This document shows, one piece after another, positions 24,428-35,689 of a stretch of DNA of 64,000 nucleotides. Under the pieces are notes generated by a model. That model was given only the letters and a program-made list of their open reading frames with translations, had not been told where the DNA came from and did not search any database. The stretch's first letter is position 1, and the number at the start of each line of letters is the position of its first letter. Location of the stretch: the NCBI GenBank assembly GCA_947034895.1, contig OX344765.1, forward strand, positions 40,305,001 to 40,369,000, read 5' to 3'. Source of the stretch: Rhytidiadelphus loreus. Its lineage: Eukaryota > Streptophyta > Bryopsida > Hypnales > Hylocomiaceae. The position numbers were made by a program, and so were the translations under genes.

Positions 24428-25800
24428 ATGGTAAGCCGGCTCTAACACGACTCTTGTGCTTACAATGTGCCCCAATATGTACGAGAAGCAACCACCCTTT
24501 TGCATCATAACACTGTGTTTTATGAAGGGACATGTCACTTGTGCCATTCATGATGGACCCATCTTTTCCAATTTTGTCTCAACAAACTTTTAAAAATCTC
24601 AAAAATTAATGCTTTGTAAAGTAACATGATTCAACTAAATGCAGTTGGTTTTTATTCAACTTCTCAATCTATCTAAAATGTGAAAAATGCCAAGTGGTTA
24701 TTTCATGGTACTACCACAACAAATTATCTTGGTAGTAGGCATGCTTTCTTAGAAAAAGAAGGTGTATTGAAGTGTAACTATAAAGGTAAAAAACTTTGGC
24801 CCCAGAACGGAGAGATATTCAATTTCAAAGTTCATCTTGATTCTAAGGCAATAATTGACATAAGTTTAAACACCTATAATAAAAAAAATACAAACATCAT
24901 TCAAATGGTGGTTTCAAATCATGACACTAGTTCAATTACTTTTTCCAAACATCAATTTCGTTAAGTAGGCATATATCCAAAAACTTGACACTCATCAAAA
25001 ATCTATACCAATTCTAGACTTTAGAGCTTCATGTAGATGAATCACGATTTTAGGTACCCTAAATCGTGTCAATTTAACGAAATTGTTCATTTTCACCCTT
25101 CCCCTTCTTGCATTAGAGAAATTTTCAACTCTCTAGAGGGCTACTAGGATTTAACAAGCGTAGCTATTTCCAATACCCTAAGGAGCTAGTGAAAGGACCA
25201 AATCTTTGACAAAAAAAGGATTCACCTTGTGTGAATATCAAGAATGAAAGGGGGTATATCTCAATTTCCTATTTTCTTTTGAACATAAAATTGTAATTGC
25301 CACAACCTTCCTCCATAAAACTACTCGTGTACCAATGCTCATGTACCAATTCTTTGACAATTGTTAGTACAATGATTAGCAAAAATAGGAGAAAAGTTCT
25401 TGTATAAGTAAAAAGAAAGTAATGCTAGGGGCCCCTTTGCCACTTCTAAACAACCCTCCTTATTCAACCCTTTTTTTTTCACTTTCTGAGAAAGAGCTAC
25501 GATGGCAATTACTTAAAATTTGGTGAAGCATTCTATCTCTACATTCATCCATCTTTTGGACCAAAAAACACTTTTCAATTATATTCATACACTTTTCATC
25601 CAATTTTGGTAACTTCATCCACATTTTAAATAGAAATGGAAAATTTATGGTGAAAGAATATTACTTTTATCTAGCGAACAGCAGAGATTTATTTCAAAAT
25701 GGTTCAAATCTGGCCCTATGGTGGCCAAAAAAACAGTGCTACTCTTGAGAGTCGAAATTTTCTCTAATGACCATTTTAAACGAAAATTTTGGTTCAATTA
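24428..25800. other. Intergenic; no gene supported
   Basis: The longest open frame (24680-24964 on +, 94 codons) has no recognisable domain and lies in AT-rich sequence. Nothing else stands out. Confidence 0.35.
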
Positions 25801-26639
25801 TGACTTCCTTTACTGACGGCAGTTTGCCACGCTTGCTTTCCGTCTCCATTCATGCTCATATTTCAAGTGTTGAATTGAGTCTGCGTTGATTAATGAGCTT
25901 TGATTCCTTGCCACTACGGATTTGCCAACTTTTCCCAATTTCTCACAAGGAATCAAACAGCGATCACAACAAGGATTTTGTGGCCACAGGGAATTCCTTT
26001 TTCTCTCAAAGCGCGCTTGACAACATGAACTGGTCGGGCTTTTAATTTCAATACGAGTGCGCTGTGCTCATGTCGATCGAAGCAATTCAAAGAAACTGCC
26101 GAACAATTACAATTGATGTGTGCTCCGGACATTGGATTTCCACGCTACAACACACAAGACACATAATCACCACCACCAAGCTCCCCGATCGATCAGACCA
26201 CTTTCATGAAGCCAAGAAATTTAAACTGTAATTAAGCTTACCATATAAGCAACAAAATTCGATAGAGCCAGCACTTCTGAATCGAACAAGTAAGGACTTG
26301 TGCAACAAATTGAGTCTGCAATCTTTAAGAATCACGCCATTGACATGATAATAGAGAGCTTAACTAAGTTGTGCTCAATCTCTGGTGCTTTATTTGATTA
26401 GCAAATTAAGCTATTTACAACTCATTTACAATCTACTGTGTAGTAGTTTCACTGATTTGCAACGACACCCCTATTTGCAATTGCTAAAAGTTAGTGAGCA
26501 TCAAGCTACAAATAGCATGGATGAGAGCGTGACGGATGAAATCGTGACACTCTTTGTACTTAATTATTATATAATGGATAACTGAGTCTTTTTTTTATGT
26601 GTGTTTTTTGCCATTGCTGTAACAATTACTGTGCTTAAT

Positions 26640-27110
26640 GTCTGTAGCCACTCATCTTTGAGTGAGAATGGGGTTTTCTATTACCATGGTGTACAACCTC
26701 CCACTTTGAATGATTGCATAAGAACTAAGATATTCATAGTAATAAAAAAATTTGGTATCGACAGATTTGGCTCTTGGACCCAAAGATCTCTGCACAGCTT
26801 TTAAGTTGTAAATCTCCTTTTTTATAAATCTCCAGTTTCATCTGTTCAAATTGCTAAAAGTGACGCATTGTACTATCATCTACCGCTTATTTCTTAATGA
26901 TTCTCGAGAAGCTTCCTAACAAAGAGTTGAAAGTCGTGTGACTCACCTTTCTGCAGGCGTGTCCTCCAACCACCCAACTACCGAAAACCTGTTTTGAAGG
27001 TTTCTCCACTAGCTTACGGTAAAGGATTTCATTATTGCAAGCAAGTCGTTTGAAGCCAATATCTTATGGAAAGCCCACTCTGCAACGTGCACCTGCATCT
27101 CCCCTGACTT
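26640..27110 (+). repeat. Segmental duplication F, copy 1
   Basis: It aligns in order with 31530-32060. Shared words include CAGATTTGGCTCTTG, CCCAAAGATCTC, ACAGCTTTTAAGTTRTAAA, TTCTCGAGAAGCTTCC, CTGCAGGC, GTCCTCCAACCACC, GAAGGTTTCTCCAC, ATTATTGCAAGCAAGTCGTT and GCAACGTGCAC. Its tail (GCAACGTGCACCTGCATC) also occurs near 34207. No open frame is conserved between the copies. Confidence 0.65.
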
Positions 27111-29274
27111 GTCTTTTCCCGACCTTCAGCTCCCATCTCTGCTCATTCTGCAACTTGGAGCTTCTGGCCACCAAACTCTTGCAATTGCACGAAAGGTCAC
27201 TACACCTGATTGCGTCCAAATAAACAAATAATTAAGCATTTTTCTTACTATTAAATCGTCTAATTTTTTAATATTTATTTTTGAAACCTCATCCATTGCT
27301 TTAATAAAATAAAGTACACCTCGAGAAGGCGATCGAGAACAGGGATTGAAGGCCAACCGATCGAGAGACTGACCATCAAAAGACCACAAGTAGGCGATTA
27401 CCCTTCACAAGGTAATGAGAACGTCAACTAACGCGCGCGCATCTCATTCCTAGTACAAAATCTGGTCAAATGGGAACCACCTGCTCAGGTTGATAGCTCT
27501 TTTTATCAAAAGATTCAACCTCCAACAACTTAATCGCTATGTGCTGAAATAAATTGAGGATAAGTAGCTCTTTGAAACCGTCGAAATTATATGTTTTGTG
27601 TCTGTGTTAAATGTATCTTCTGTCTGTGTTGAAACCCGATGCTATGGTAGATTAGGTTGCTCGATCGGTTCTCAATGCGTGCTGGAGTTTCTTGCTGTCA
27701 ACCTTGTCTGTTCTCTGGCTCATTTGCTCTGGAAATATTCTCTGCACCATCCGTTTGATATTGTTTTGCAAAAGATGTTAGAGTTTCATCGTTGTTGAGG
27801 ACGGGCTGATCAACTAGCTCATTGCATTCCATCTCTAGAGGGCCCGACACTTTGTCTCTCTAAAAAACAATTAAAAAAAAAGGGGAGAATCATCACCATT
27901 AAGGCGTACGTGGGTGGTCAACAATTGTATTACGCGTGCAGGATAGCCCACAAGAGCCTAGCACGCGCCAATTGGTCGCGCTAGCTTAGACCACATAATA
28001 ATAACACTAAATATTAAAGTAAACAACTTCCTTCAAACATGCTGTGTCAGAATCGCCTACTAATTAAACTGCTAGTTCCAACAACCTCTGGAAACGCAAG
28101 TCAGAATCAACGGTATACTAGGGTTCTCTCATTTTTTTTCTGGTACTCTCGTTAGTGCTGCATGTGACTGGCTCTACAAGGACGCCATTCCACTAGTGAA
28201 GTGATTTCGAGAGATCCAGATTTTCCCGCAAATGAAGATACACAGAAAGTTAAATTTTTATTTTTTTATTTTTTTGTGGAGATCGACCGGCCTTGGATTG
28301 GAGCCCGAAGATGGTTTGGTGCCAATTTGGGCTGAACCAGACTCTGTTCTTCACCTTAGAGGTAACAATGGAAAGCAAGGCGTTGCTAAATTTCCAGACG
28401 CGCGTTGAAGCACAACCAGAACTTGTGGATGATGAAGAAGACATACAGTGTTGACGGCGCCTTACCAAGAATTAATTGACCGAAACCGCTTTTGTGGTAA
28501 ATTCTCCAAATCAAGTTAGCATACCTCTGCATGAGCACGTTCGGATCGAGTCCCATGTTTCCTACTAGCGAAATTGGGCCAGGATCCAGTCCCCGGCATT
28601 GGCATTATCAGGTGGAGATCGAGTGGCGCAACCTTATATTTATCTATATATGAAGGATACCGCGCGACCCATCTGTGCATGTCGTGGAATCATGAATGAG
28701 TCGATCCCTGTTGCTCTGGCCATCTAGCTAGCCAAGCCTTTTAATTTCCGGATCGATTCATGCAGCTGAAGTTGTGCCATTGATCCGTAATGAAAGAGAA
28801 TGTCGAGCTTCAAGCTCCTTTGGTTTCTTGTTGTGCGAATTACTCGTCAAGAACATCTAAATTGACAGTAATTTCAGTAATTTCAGTAGCAGGATCACGG
28901 CAGCCTGCTCTTGCACATAGAAAACTAACGTCTTTGAATCGAATTGCTCCAGGAATCTGTGGGGATTGAATGCAGCTCCCGGGGAGTACTACGGACTGAG
29001 GAGATTCATCGCCGAAGTTATTGAGATCCCAGAATACACTGAAAACTGTCATTTCTATTGCAAAGACATGAGAGAAAAAAAATGAGGCCTCCTCGGGAGG
29101 GCTGCTCCAGCAGCAGCTGAACTACCTTTCCATCTTTCTTTTTTGGCAAATTTTTTCATCCCCTAAAATTGCCCACCTCAAACCTGCAGTTTTCAAAGCT
29201 GCCATGGATAGGAACCCAATTTTACATTTTTTTTGTTCTCAAAAAACAAAAACAAAATTTAGTTGCACAAAAAG

Positions 29275-29322
29275 AAAACTGAAAAAAATAAATAAAAAAT
29301 AAAAAAATAAAAAAAATAAAAG
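29275..29322. repeat. A-rich AAATAAAA tract
   Basis: A low-complexity run of A-rich AAATAAAA units. A short (GTT)n tract follows at about 29478-29500. Confidence 0.7.
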
Positions 29323-29500
29323 TTGCCGAGGCTAACTGCTCCGGCGATATTCACCCAAGCTGACTTTCCTCTGCAGCTAGATTCCGGCCAAGGAATACTT
29401 TGAAAACAATAGCCTTGTTTGATCACTCCAGAGCAGCCCTCCGAAGGTCTCATTTTTTTCTCTAATGAGCATAACAATTTGTTGTTGTTGTTGTTGTTTT

Positions 29501-30157
29501 AATTTTTATTGATTTTTTTTCACATCTGAATGCAAGACCTTACACTCGACTAGTATAAAAATGTGTAGAAGAAAAGAAGTTGACTAATTTTTATTGATTT
29601 TTTTGACTATGTAGATTGCAAGATTGCAAGATATTTGCATTTAAAGTGAAGAAAATAAGTTGTTTTACGCCTTGCTTGATTAGATTTTTTGGCTTTGAAT
29701 CTTCTTAATCAAAAGAATTTGCACTATTGATTTTGAATTTCTAATTTTTTGTATTGAAGAGTTGAATTGGGGGTTGAGAATTTTTTTTCTTTTTTAAAAA
29801 CACACGTGTACTTGATTTTCATTTTTAAGAAAAAAATGTTATATAGAAGTAATTACAAGATAAAATGAAAAACTAAATCTTTAATTACAGTCTTAAGATG
29901 GAATTAATACACACTAATGCATTTTTCTATCATTAAAAGAAAATTTAGAAAATCAAGTCAAAAATTGAGATCATAAGAGCTTGCCCAAACCTTCGTAGTG
30001 TCCCTCATGGGACATTTAGTTCTATAGGGGTAAACAAGATATGAGGTACAATACAAGGAGCCATGTCTAGAATTTTCCGAGAATATTTCTCATGAAATGC
30101 TATAAATTATTGTCTAGTGTATAGCGTTTATTGGTGCTTAAAATCTACTTGCTACAT
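29501..30157. other. AT-rich intergenic stretch
   Basis: Nothing recognised beyond low-complexity AT sequence. Confidence 0.4.
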
Positions 30158-30289
30158 AAAACAAAAGTGCATTATATTGTGGACAAAAAGTAATTTTTGC
30201 AAATTGATTGATATGATATTCACAAAACAAAAGTGCATTATATTGTGGACAAAAAGTAATTTTTGCAAATTGATTGATATGATATTTAC
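30158..30289. repeat. 66-bp tandem duplication, nearly perfect
   Basis: Two units starting AAAACAAAAGTGCATTATAT stand head to tail with one difference near the end (TTCAC against TTTAC). The period is a multiple of three, so the open frames on both strands (30117-30371 on + and 30138-30467 on -) read through it as a 22-residue repeat. This is a property of the DNA duplication rather than evidence of a protein. Confidence 0.85.
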
Positions 30290-31529
30290 AGCATATCATT
30301 CTAATAGACAAGTTTGGTATTATATGGTAGAACCACCCATTCCTGACCAAGGACCCATATCCAACTTGTAAGGTGCAATCATTTCCAACCAAGGTTAGAA
30401 TAGATTTCCAACCAAAGCGTGGAATGTATTTATTACTCCTTTTCAAGGTAGGGACTAATAACTTCATGACACATGTTCTGAAGTAGTGAGCAAGAAAGTA
30501 GGAAGCAATGAGCAGGAAAGTAGTTCTTGAATGATCATAAATTTGGAATTAGAAGACTTTATAGATTGGATATGGGTTCAAACCAACTTGTGGCTTCTAA
30601 AATTCATAGTGATTTCAATTCAAGGCATAGAACTACACAAAAAATTGCAATCCCCGTGATTTCTATCTTTCTATACGATAAAATATTGACATTATTTATA
30701 TTGTTGTAGAACATGGATGGAATCAATTTAGTGATTGGTTCTACCATAGTACTCCGTAGGATTTAAGGTAGAAGATACTTAAATAGGGGTTTTAAGGGGA
30801 CCCATACTAATTAGTTGCCATTACACACTATTTAAAGTATCTACCTTTATTGTACATCAATAGTTATTAAAGTGTTTGGGAGATGGATATTATGTTTCAA
30901 ACATTAGTTTTCTACAATGATTAAGTCCCTTTAATTTTTTGGTCCCTTTAATACCCCTATTCAATGTAGAAACTTGAGAATAATCCATATTACCAACAAA
31001 CAAATCAATTACAATCTATTCATACACATTTGATGTTTTTTTTTGCTAGTACGGAAAACAATGACTCTCCTTATTATCTACAACCACTCATCTTTGAATG
31101 AAAATGGGATTTTTTTTCCATGAAGGTAGCTGACCTCTTTCTGACCACGACCTATTTTCGCTAGTTAGGCTGTTGTGTTTCCGATCAGTTGTGACAGCTC
31201 ATGTGGTTAGGTTACAACTCACACACAACACAAATGTTGGGGAAGTGTACATTGACTGCATACAATGATCACAAGATGTACATTTGAAGCCACAATTATC
31301 ACCTACTTTGAAGCACGGTCGATTTTGTAATCAGCCTATGGTTGGAAATGTGGTGCCTTGTATAACAAGAATGGATTGAATGGAATCTTGACGAAAAAAA
31401 TTCATAATTATTTCGTTTTTGAGGGAAAAAAAAGGAACAATTTCTGGAACCCTCCTCAAATCTATTTCTCTACAAGGGGGATTCTCCTCCTCACCAAATG
31501 CATACTGAAAATACGCTAAATTGCTTAAG
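30290..31529. other. Intergenic; fragments of repeat F near 31070-31130
   Basis: ACTCATCTTTGAATGAAAATGGGATTT-like sequence at 31087-31115 matches 26650-26680, so this is a detached piece of segmental duplication F. No gene was recognised. Confidence 0.4.
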
Positions 31530-32060
31530 TGGTCGGAATGAGGTCGGCTACCTTATCGTGGTGTACAACCTCGCTCCCACTTGGAGTGATGGCATAAGAA
31601 CTTCATTCATATTCATCGTCATCGAAATAAACATTTGGTATCATTCAACAGATTTGGCTCTTGCACCCAAAGATCTCTCCACAGCTTTTAAGTTATAAAC
31701 CTCCTTTTTATAAATCTCAAAGCTTCATCTCTCCAGCTTCAAATGCTAAAAAGTGACGCACTGTACTTGCGATCATCGACCGCTTATTAATACTTTTTCT
31801 CATGCGGATTCTCGAGAAGCTTCCCCTCCCAACCAAGTTAGAGAGTTGAAAGTCCTCGAACTTAGTTGCCTTTTCTGCAGGCATGGCATGTCCTCCAACC
31901 ACCAAACCACCGCCGAAGCCAGCCAGTTTGAACTTTGAAGGTTTCTCCACCAAGTTGCGGTAACATAAAAAAGGATTTTTCATTATTGCAAGCAAGTCGT
32001 TGGAACCAATTTTCTTATGAACTGAAGCCACGAGCTCTGCAAGCAGCAACGTGCACATGC
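31530..32060 (+). repeat. Segmental duplication F, copy 2
   Basis: Homologous to 26640-27110 with small insertions and deletions. It contains a 113-codon - strand open frame (31717-32058) that is not preserved in copy 1. Confidence 0.65.
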
Positions 32061-32600
32061 AAGATCCAGCAGTAGTAGCCAGATCATTGAAGCAATTGTG
32101 GAGGAGATGGTGTCAGGAGCTGGTGATGGAAATGTTTCCTATGTGTAGGAAGATAAAGATAGGAAATATGGGGATTGCAAATTTTTTCAGAATTTGATTC
32201 TTGAAATTGAAAAGCCACAAGCTCTGTAAGCAACATGCACATGCAAGATCTAGCAATAGCCAGATCATTGAAGTAATTGTGGAGGAGATGGTGGAGCTGG
32301 TGATGGAAATGTTTCCTATTTGTAGGAAGATAGGAAATATGGGGATTGCAAATTTTTCAGAATTTTATTCTTGAAATTGAAAAGCCATGAGCTTTGTAAG
32401 CAACATGCACTTGCAAGAATAGGTGGAGGCAGCAGCAATAGCTAGATCATTGAAGCAATTTGGGAGGAGATGGTGGAGCAAGAGGTGGTGGAAATGTTTT
32501 TCATGTAGGAAGATAAGGAAATACATGGGGATTGTGAAATTCTTTAGAATTTTATTCTTGAAATTTGAAATTACTATGAATTTTGGGAGCAAATTGCAAA
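32040..32600. repeat. Three tandem units of about 175 bp
   Basis: Units begin near 32050, 32230 and 32404. Each carries, in order, GCAACATGCAC-like, ATCATTGAAGCAATT, GGAGGAGATGGTG, GAAATGTTT, TAGGAAGATA, ATGGGGATTG and TTCTTGAAATT words. The third unit is the most diverged and is open on the + strand (32423-32617); the others are broken. Confidence 0.75.
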
Positions 32601-32859
32601 AAGTGCACTTCCACTAGTAGCTAATGTCTAGTAGAGTCTTCTAATTCCGATCATTCAAGAACTACTTTCCCGCTCAGTACCTCCTACTTTCTTGCTCACT
32701 ACTCTGGGACATGTGTCATAACCTTATTAGTGCCAACCTTGAAAAGGACGAAAAAAACCAAAACATTCCAAGCTTGAGTTCCAGCCCGTAAGGTTGGAAA
32801 TAGCACACCGTATAGGTTGGGTGCTGGGCATAATTGATAATTGGTGCTTCTACCTTACT

Positions 32860-33625
32860 CATCTTTCCCTGGGTCTTCACCTTCCGTCTCCATTCATTTT
32901 GCAACATGGAACTTGCGTTTTTGTATTGTACTAGTTATTAGACTAGTTAAATTTTCATATTTTCTTGATGTGAAGTGTAAAGAGGTTTTAATGCACCAAA
33001 GAATGTAGCATTTGGATATTGTACGCAAAAGTTGTGAAGGGACAAAGTTTTTTGGGGGAGCCAGGTTCTGAAATCATTTCTTCCACATAGGGACATATTG
33101 ATTTTGAAGATGTACAAAGAATGATGATAGATTTTGTAGACAAGGTGGGTACCCACCTTAGATCAAGCACCAAATTCTTGAATTGTTGTACTGAAAATAT
33201 GGTTGGTCTCTATGGAGACCAATGAAACAACCACTTAGATGAGTTGCCATTCTCATGAATGATCATTTCTATGATAAATGCCAAATCCAGATTTTGAGGC
33301 AAATTTGTCACCATTCCATTGGATATTCAAAAAGAGCCACATCACACCACTATTGTTCATTCTCTAATCTCAAACCTCTTGAAAGTCACAAATAATTCAA
33401 AATCCACTAAATTGTGTAATGTAATTATTAGAAAAATTGTGTAATGCATGAATGGAAAGAAGAAACGATGGTCTACAAGAATCAATGTCATGGATATTTT
33501 GAAGAATTTGGGGTTATTTTCTATAATATTTTGAAAAGTGGTCTTAACATTTTTTATTTAGCATTTAGGGATTAATTACATATTAGTAGTACAATTGTTA
33601 CAACAATTACAACACATAGCTCTTA
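32860..33625 (+). repeat. Repeat E, copy 2 (uninterrupted)
   Basis: It aligns along its length with 34235-35625 once two insertions are removed from the latter, and its 32930-33160 part with 15436-15672. Landmarks are CTTCCRTCTCCATTCATT, TTAGACTRGT, TTTGGATATTGTACGCA, GGGTACCCACCTTAGATCAAG and TCACCATTCCATTGGATA-like words. Such length with no coding content suggests a decayed LTR-type or other large element; no LTR pair or primer-binding site was identified. Confidence 0.65.
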
Positions 33626-34036
33626 TTTAAGAAAACTTAGTATTTTCTTTAGTTTGCTAGAAATGAACTTTTAACTTTCCAAATTTAGATGAAAATTTAT
33701 AAGAATGGAAGTATACCCATCTAGTATCTGGATGATAATGTTCAAATGATAATGTGACAATGGGTCATATGATATTGTACGCATTGATATATCTTATTAT
33801 AATAAACTAGAACAATGATTGTTGCAATGCAATAGAGTTAATCCCAAAGTATGTACAGTGCAGGACCACAAGCCAAAGTTTAAGAAAAACACGGGACAAA
33901 ACTCCCTAGAGCACTGAACTGAGGTCCTATGGAGTTTGGTGTTGTGTTTCTTTTATACAATTTTTAGTTAAACCTTCCTTTGACGTATGTTTACAAACAT
34001 AGGACAAACTTTATGATTAACTCTATTGACTCAAGA
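33626..34036. other. AT-rich spacer
   Basis: No feature recognised. Confidence 0.4.
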
Positions 34037-34098
34037 TTTTTTTATTTTTTTATTTTTTTATTTTTTTTATTTTTTTATTTTTTTATTTTTTTATTTTT
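34037..34098. repeat. T-rich ATTTTTTT minisatellite
   Basis: About eight head-to-tail units of seven to nine bases, each a run of T ending in a single A. Confidence 0.85.
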
Positions 34099-34434
34099 CT
34101 TCATACATTGACATGTCAATGCATTAAAAAAATACCTAAATGTAATGAATGAAATTGTGACATTGTGAAGTCGTTTGAAGCGATTATTTCTTATGAAGCC
34201 ACTCTGCAACGTGCACCTGCATCTTCCAGAAAAACAGTCTGACTAAGATACTCGTCTTTCCCAATCTTCACCTTCCATCTCCATTCATTCTGCAACTTAC
34301 ATGTGGAGCTTGCGGTTTGCTAGTGTGCTTAGTTTCTATTATTAGACTGGTGAGATTTTCATATTTTGTTGTTGGCAAATGAAAGGAGGCTCCAATGCAA
34401 CAAAGAATACGGTATTTGGATCCCGTATGCAAAC

Positions 34435-34561
34435 ATTACAAAAAATTTGCACCCTGCAAAAGGTTGGCAGTTTTGTAGCCCCCTTATGCAATTTCGGTGC
34501 AATTAAGGAATTTTTTTTTTCTAGATTTGATGTGGCACCACTGGTTCCACGTTAGACTAAC

Positions 34562-34623
<62 letters not shown>

Positions 34624-34713
34624 GAAAAATAAATAAATAAATAGTACTTGCACTGCGGGGCTGCCGAAAATCAAACATTCGCAGCCTTTTGCAGGGCTCA
34701 AATTTTTTGTAAT
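34435..34713. mobile_element. MITE in repeat E copy 3 (279 bp), with internal (TA)n
   Basis: The left end, ATTACAAAAAATTTGCACCC, and the reverse-complemented right end, ATTACAAAAAATTTGAGCCC, form an inverted repeat that continues through CTGCAAAAGG. The matching place in repeat E copy 2 (near 33029) lacks it. The interior carries a (TA)n run at about 34567-34618. No clear target duplication was found. Confidence 0.7.
34567..34618. repeat. (TA)n microsatellite
   Basis: About 26 uninterrupted TA units inside the MITE. It can form a cruciform and is likely to be length-variable. Confidence 0.95.
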
Positions 34714-34800
34714 GAGTTATGAAGGGTCAAAGTTTTATTGGATACTAGATGTTGTGAAATCGTTTCTTCCAGATAGGCACATATTGATTTTGAAAATGTA

Positions 34801-35066
34801 CAATGCTGTCTAGAAAGTAAGGTAACCTTTTGACTATTAATATTGCATGGTGATCATTTTACATTCTAAGTTATGTCCTAGCTCAAATGAGCAAGTTGAT
34901 ACAAAGAAGATCTTTTGGGGACTTGGGAAGTTGATATTTTGAAGAATGTAACAATGACCCACTTGCTCAAAAATTATCATTTGTATTCAATATACTAATG
35001 GATTTAGAAGTTTTATGTTTTGTGCAAAAAATTCTTAGAGGTTACTTTACTTTCTAGATGGCATTG
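34801..35066. mobile_element. TA-flanked MITE in repeat E copy 3 (266 bp)
   Basis: The left end, CAATGCTGTCTAGAAAGTAA, and the reverse-complemented right end, CAATGCCATCTAGAAAGTAA, match at 18 of 20 bases and continue into GGTAACC/AGTAACC. TA flanks both sides (34799-34800 and 35067-35068). The empty site in copy 2 reads GATG-TA-CAAAG at 33113-33114, so a TA target duplication is directly supported. It fits a non-autonomous Tc1/mariner (Stowaway-like) element; no open reading frame is present. Confidence 0.75.
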
Positions 35067-35689
35067 TACACATAGTGATGATGGAAGTTTCTAGATAGGG
35101 ATGTGGTTTTGGGGGTACCCACCTTAAGATCAAGTACCAAACTCTTACACTATTGTAGTGAAAAACGTGATTGATCTAGGGAGACCAACAAAATGACCAA
35201 TTAGATTAGTTGTTGGTCTCGTGATCATTAATTTCTTCGATAAATGTTAAGTCCAAATTTCAAGGCAAATTTGTCACCGTTCCATTGGATAGTTAAAAAG
35301 AGCCACATCATACCACCCTTGTTCATTCTCCAATCTCAAACCCCCCTAAAGGTCACAATAATTCAAAATCCATGAAATTGTGTAATGTATTAGAAAAATC
35401 ATGTAAATTATGAATGGAAAGAAGAAACAATGGTCTACAAGAATCAATGTCATAGATATTTTAGAAAAGCTGCAATTACTTTCTATAATATTTTGAAAAG
35501 TGATCTTAACATTTTCAGTTTAGCATTTTGGGATTAATTACGTGTTAGTAATACAATTGATGCAACATTTACAACAAAACCCTCTTTTTATAAGAAAACG
35601 TGTAGTACCGTATTTTCTTTGAAATGGGTTTTTAACTCAATATAGTAAAGTAGCATTCATCCGTGCGCAGATGAAAGTGTAACATTCAT

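Larger units (their letters stand above)
25801..29458. other. GC-richer gene-like island without a recognisable gene
   Basis: From 25.8 to 29.45 kb the sequence is less AT-rich, with many CpG and GATCG words. Open frames occur on both strands (27035-27223, 27598-27798, 28250-28468, 28840-29052, 29259-29477). None carries a motif I can name and none could be spliced into a longer product. Part of it (26640-27110) is duplicated at 31.5-32.1 kb. Possibilities are decayed genes, promoter-bearing repeat DNA or a fast-evolving lineage-specific gene. Confidence 0.3.
34235..35625 (+). repeat. Repeat E, copy 3, carrying two MITE insertions
   Basis: Homologous to 32860-33625. The extra length is explained by two inserted elements at 34435-34713 and 34801-35066, each flanked by inverted termini and each absent from the corresponding position of copy 2 and, for the second, of copy 1. 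Confidence 0.7.

Noticed and set aside
24680..24964. A 94-codon + strand frame considered as a small gene
   Set aside because: No family motif, AT-rich composition like the background, no supporting splice or neighbour context.
30117..30467. Frames on both strands encoding a 22-residue repeat
   Set aside because: They follow from a recent 66-bp DNA duplication; both strands are open, and no start context or family supports a protein.
31717..32058. A - strand frame with EDFQLSNLVGRGSFSRIRM resembles a protein kinase glycine loop
   Set aside because: No lysine, HRD or DFG motif follows, and the frame is not conserved in the duplicated copy at 26.9-27.1 kb; a chance resemblance.
34484..34678. 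A frame with an alternating IY run
   Set aside because: Translation of the (TA)n microsatellite inside a MITE.
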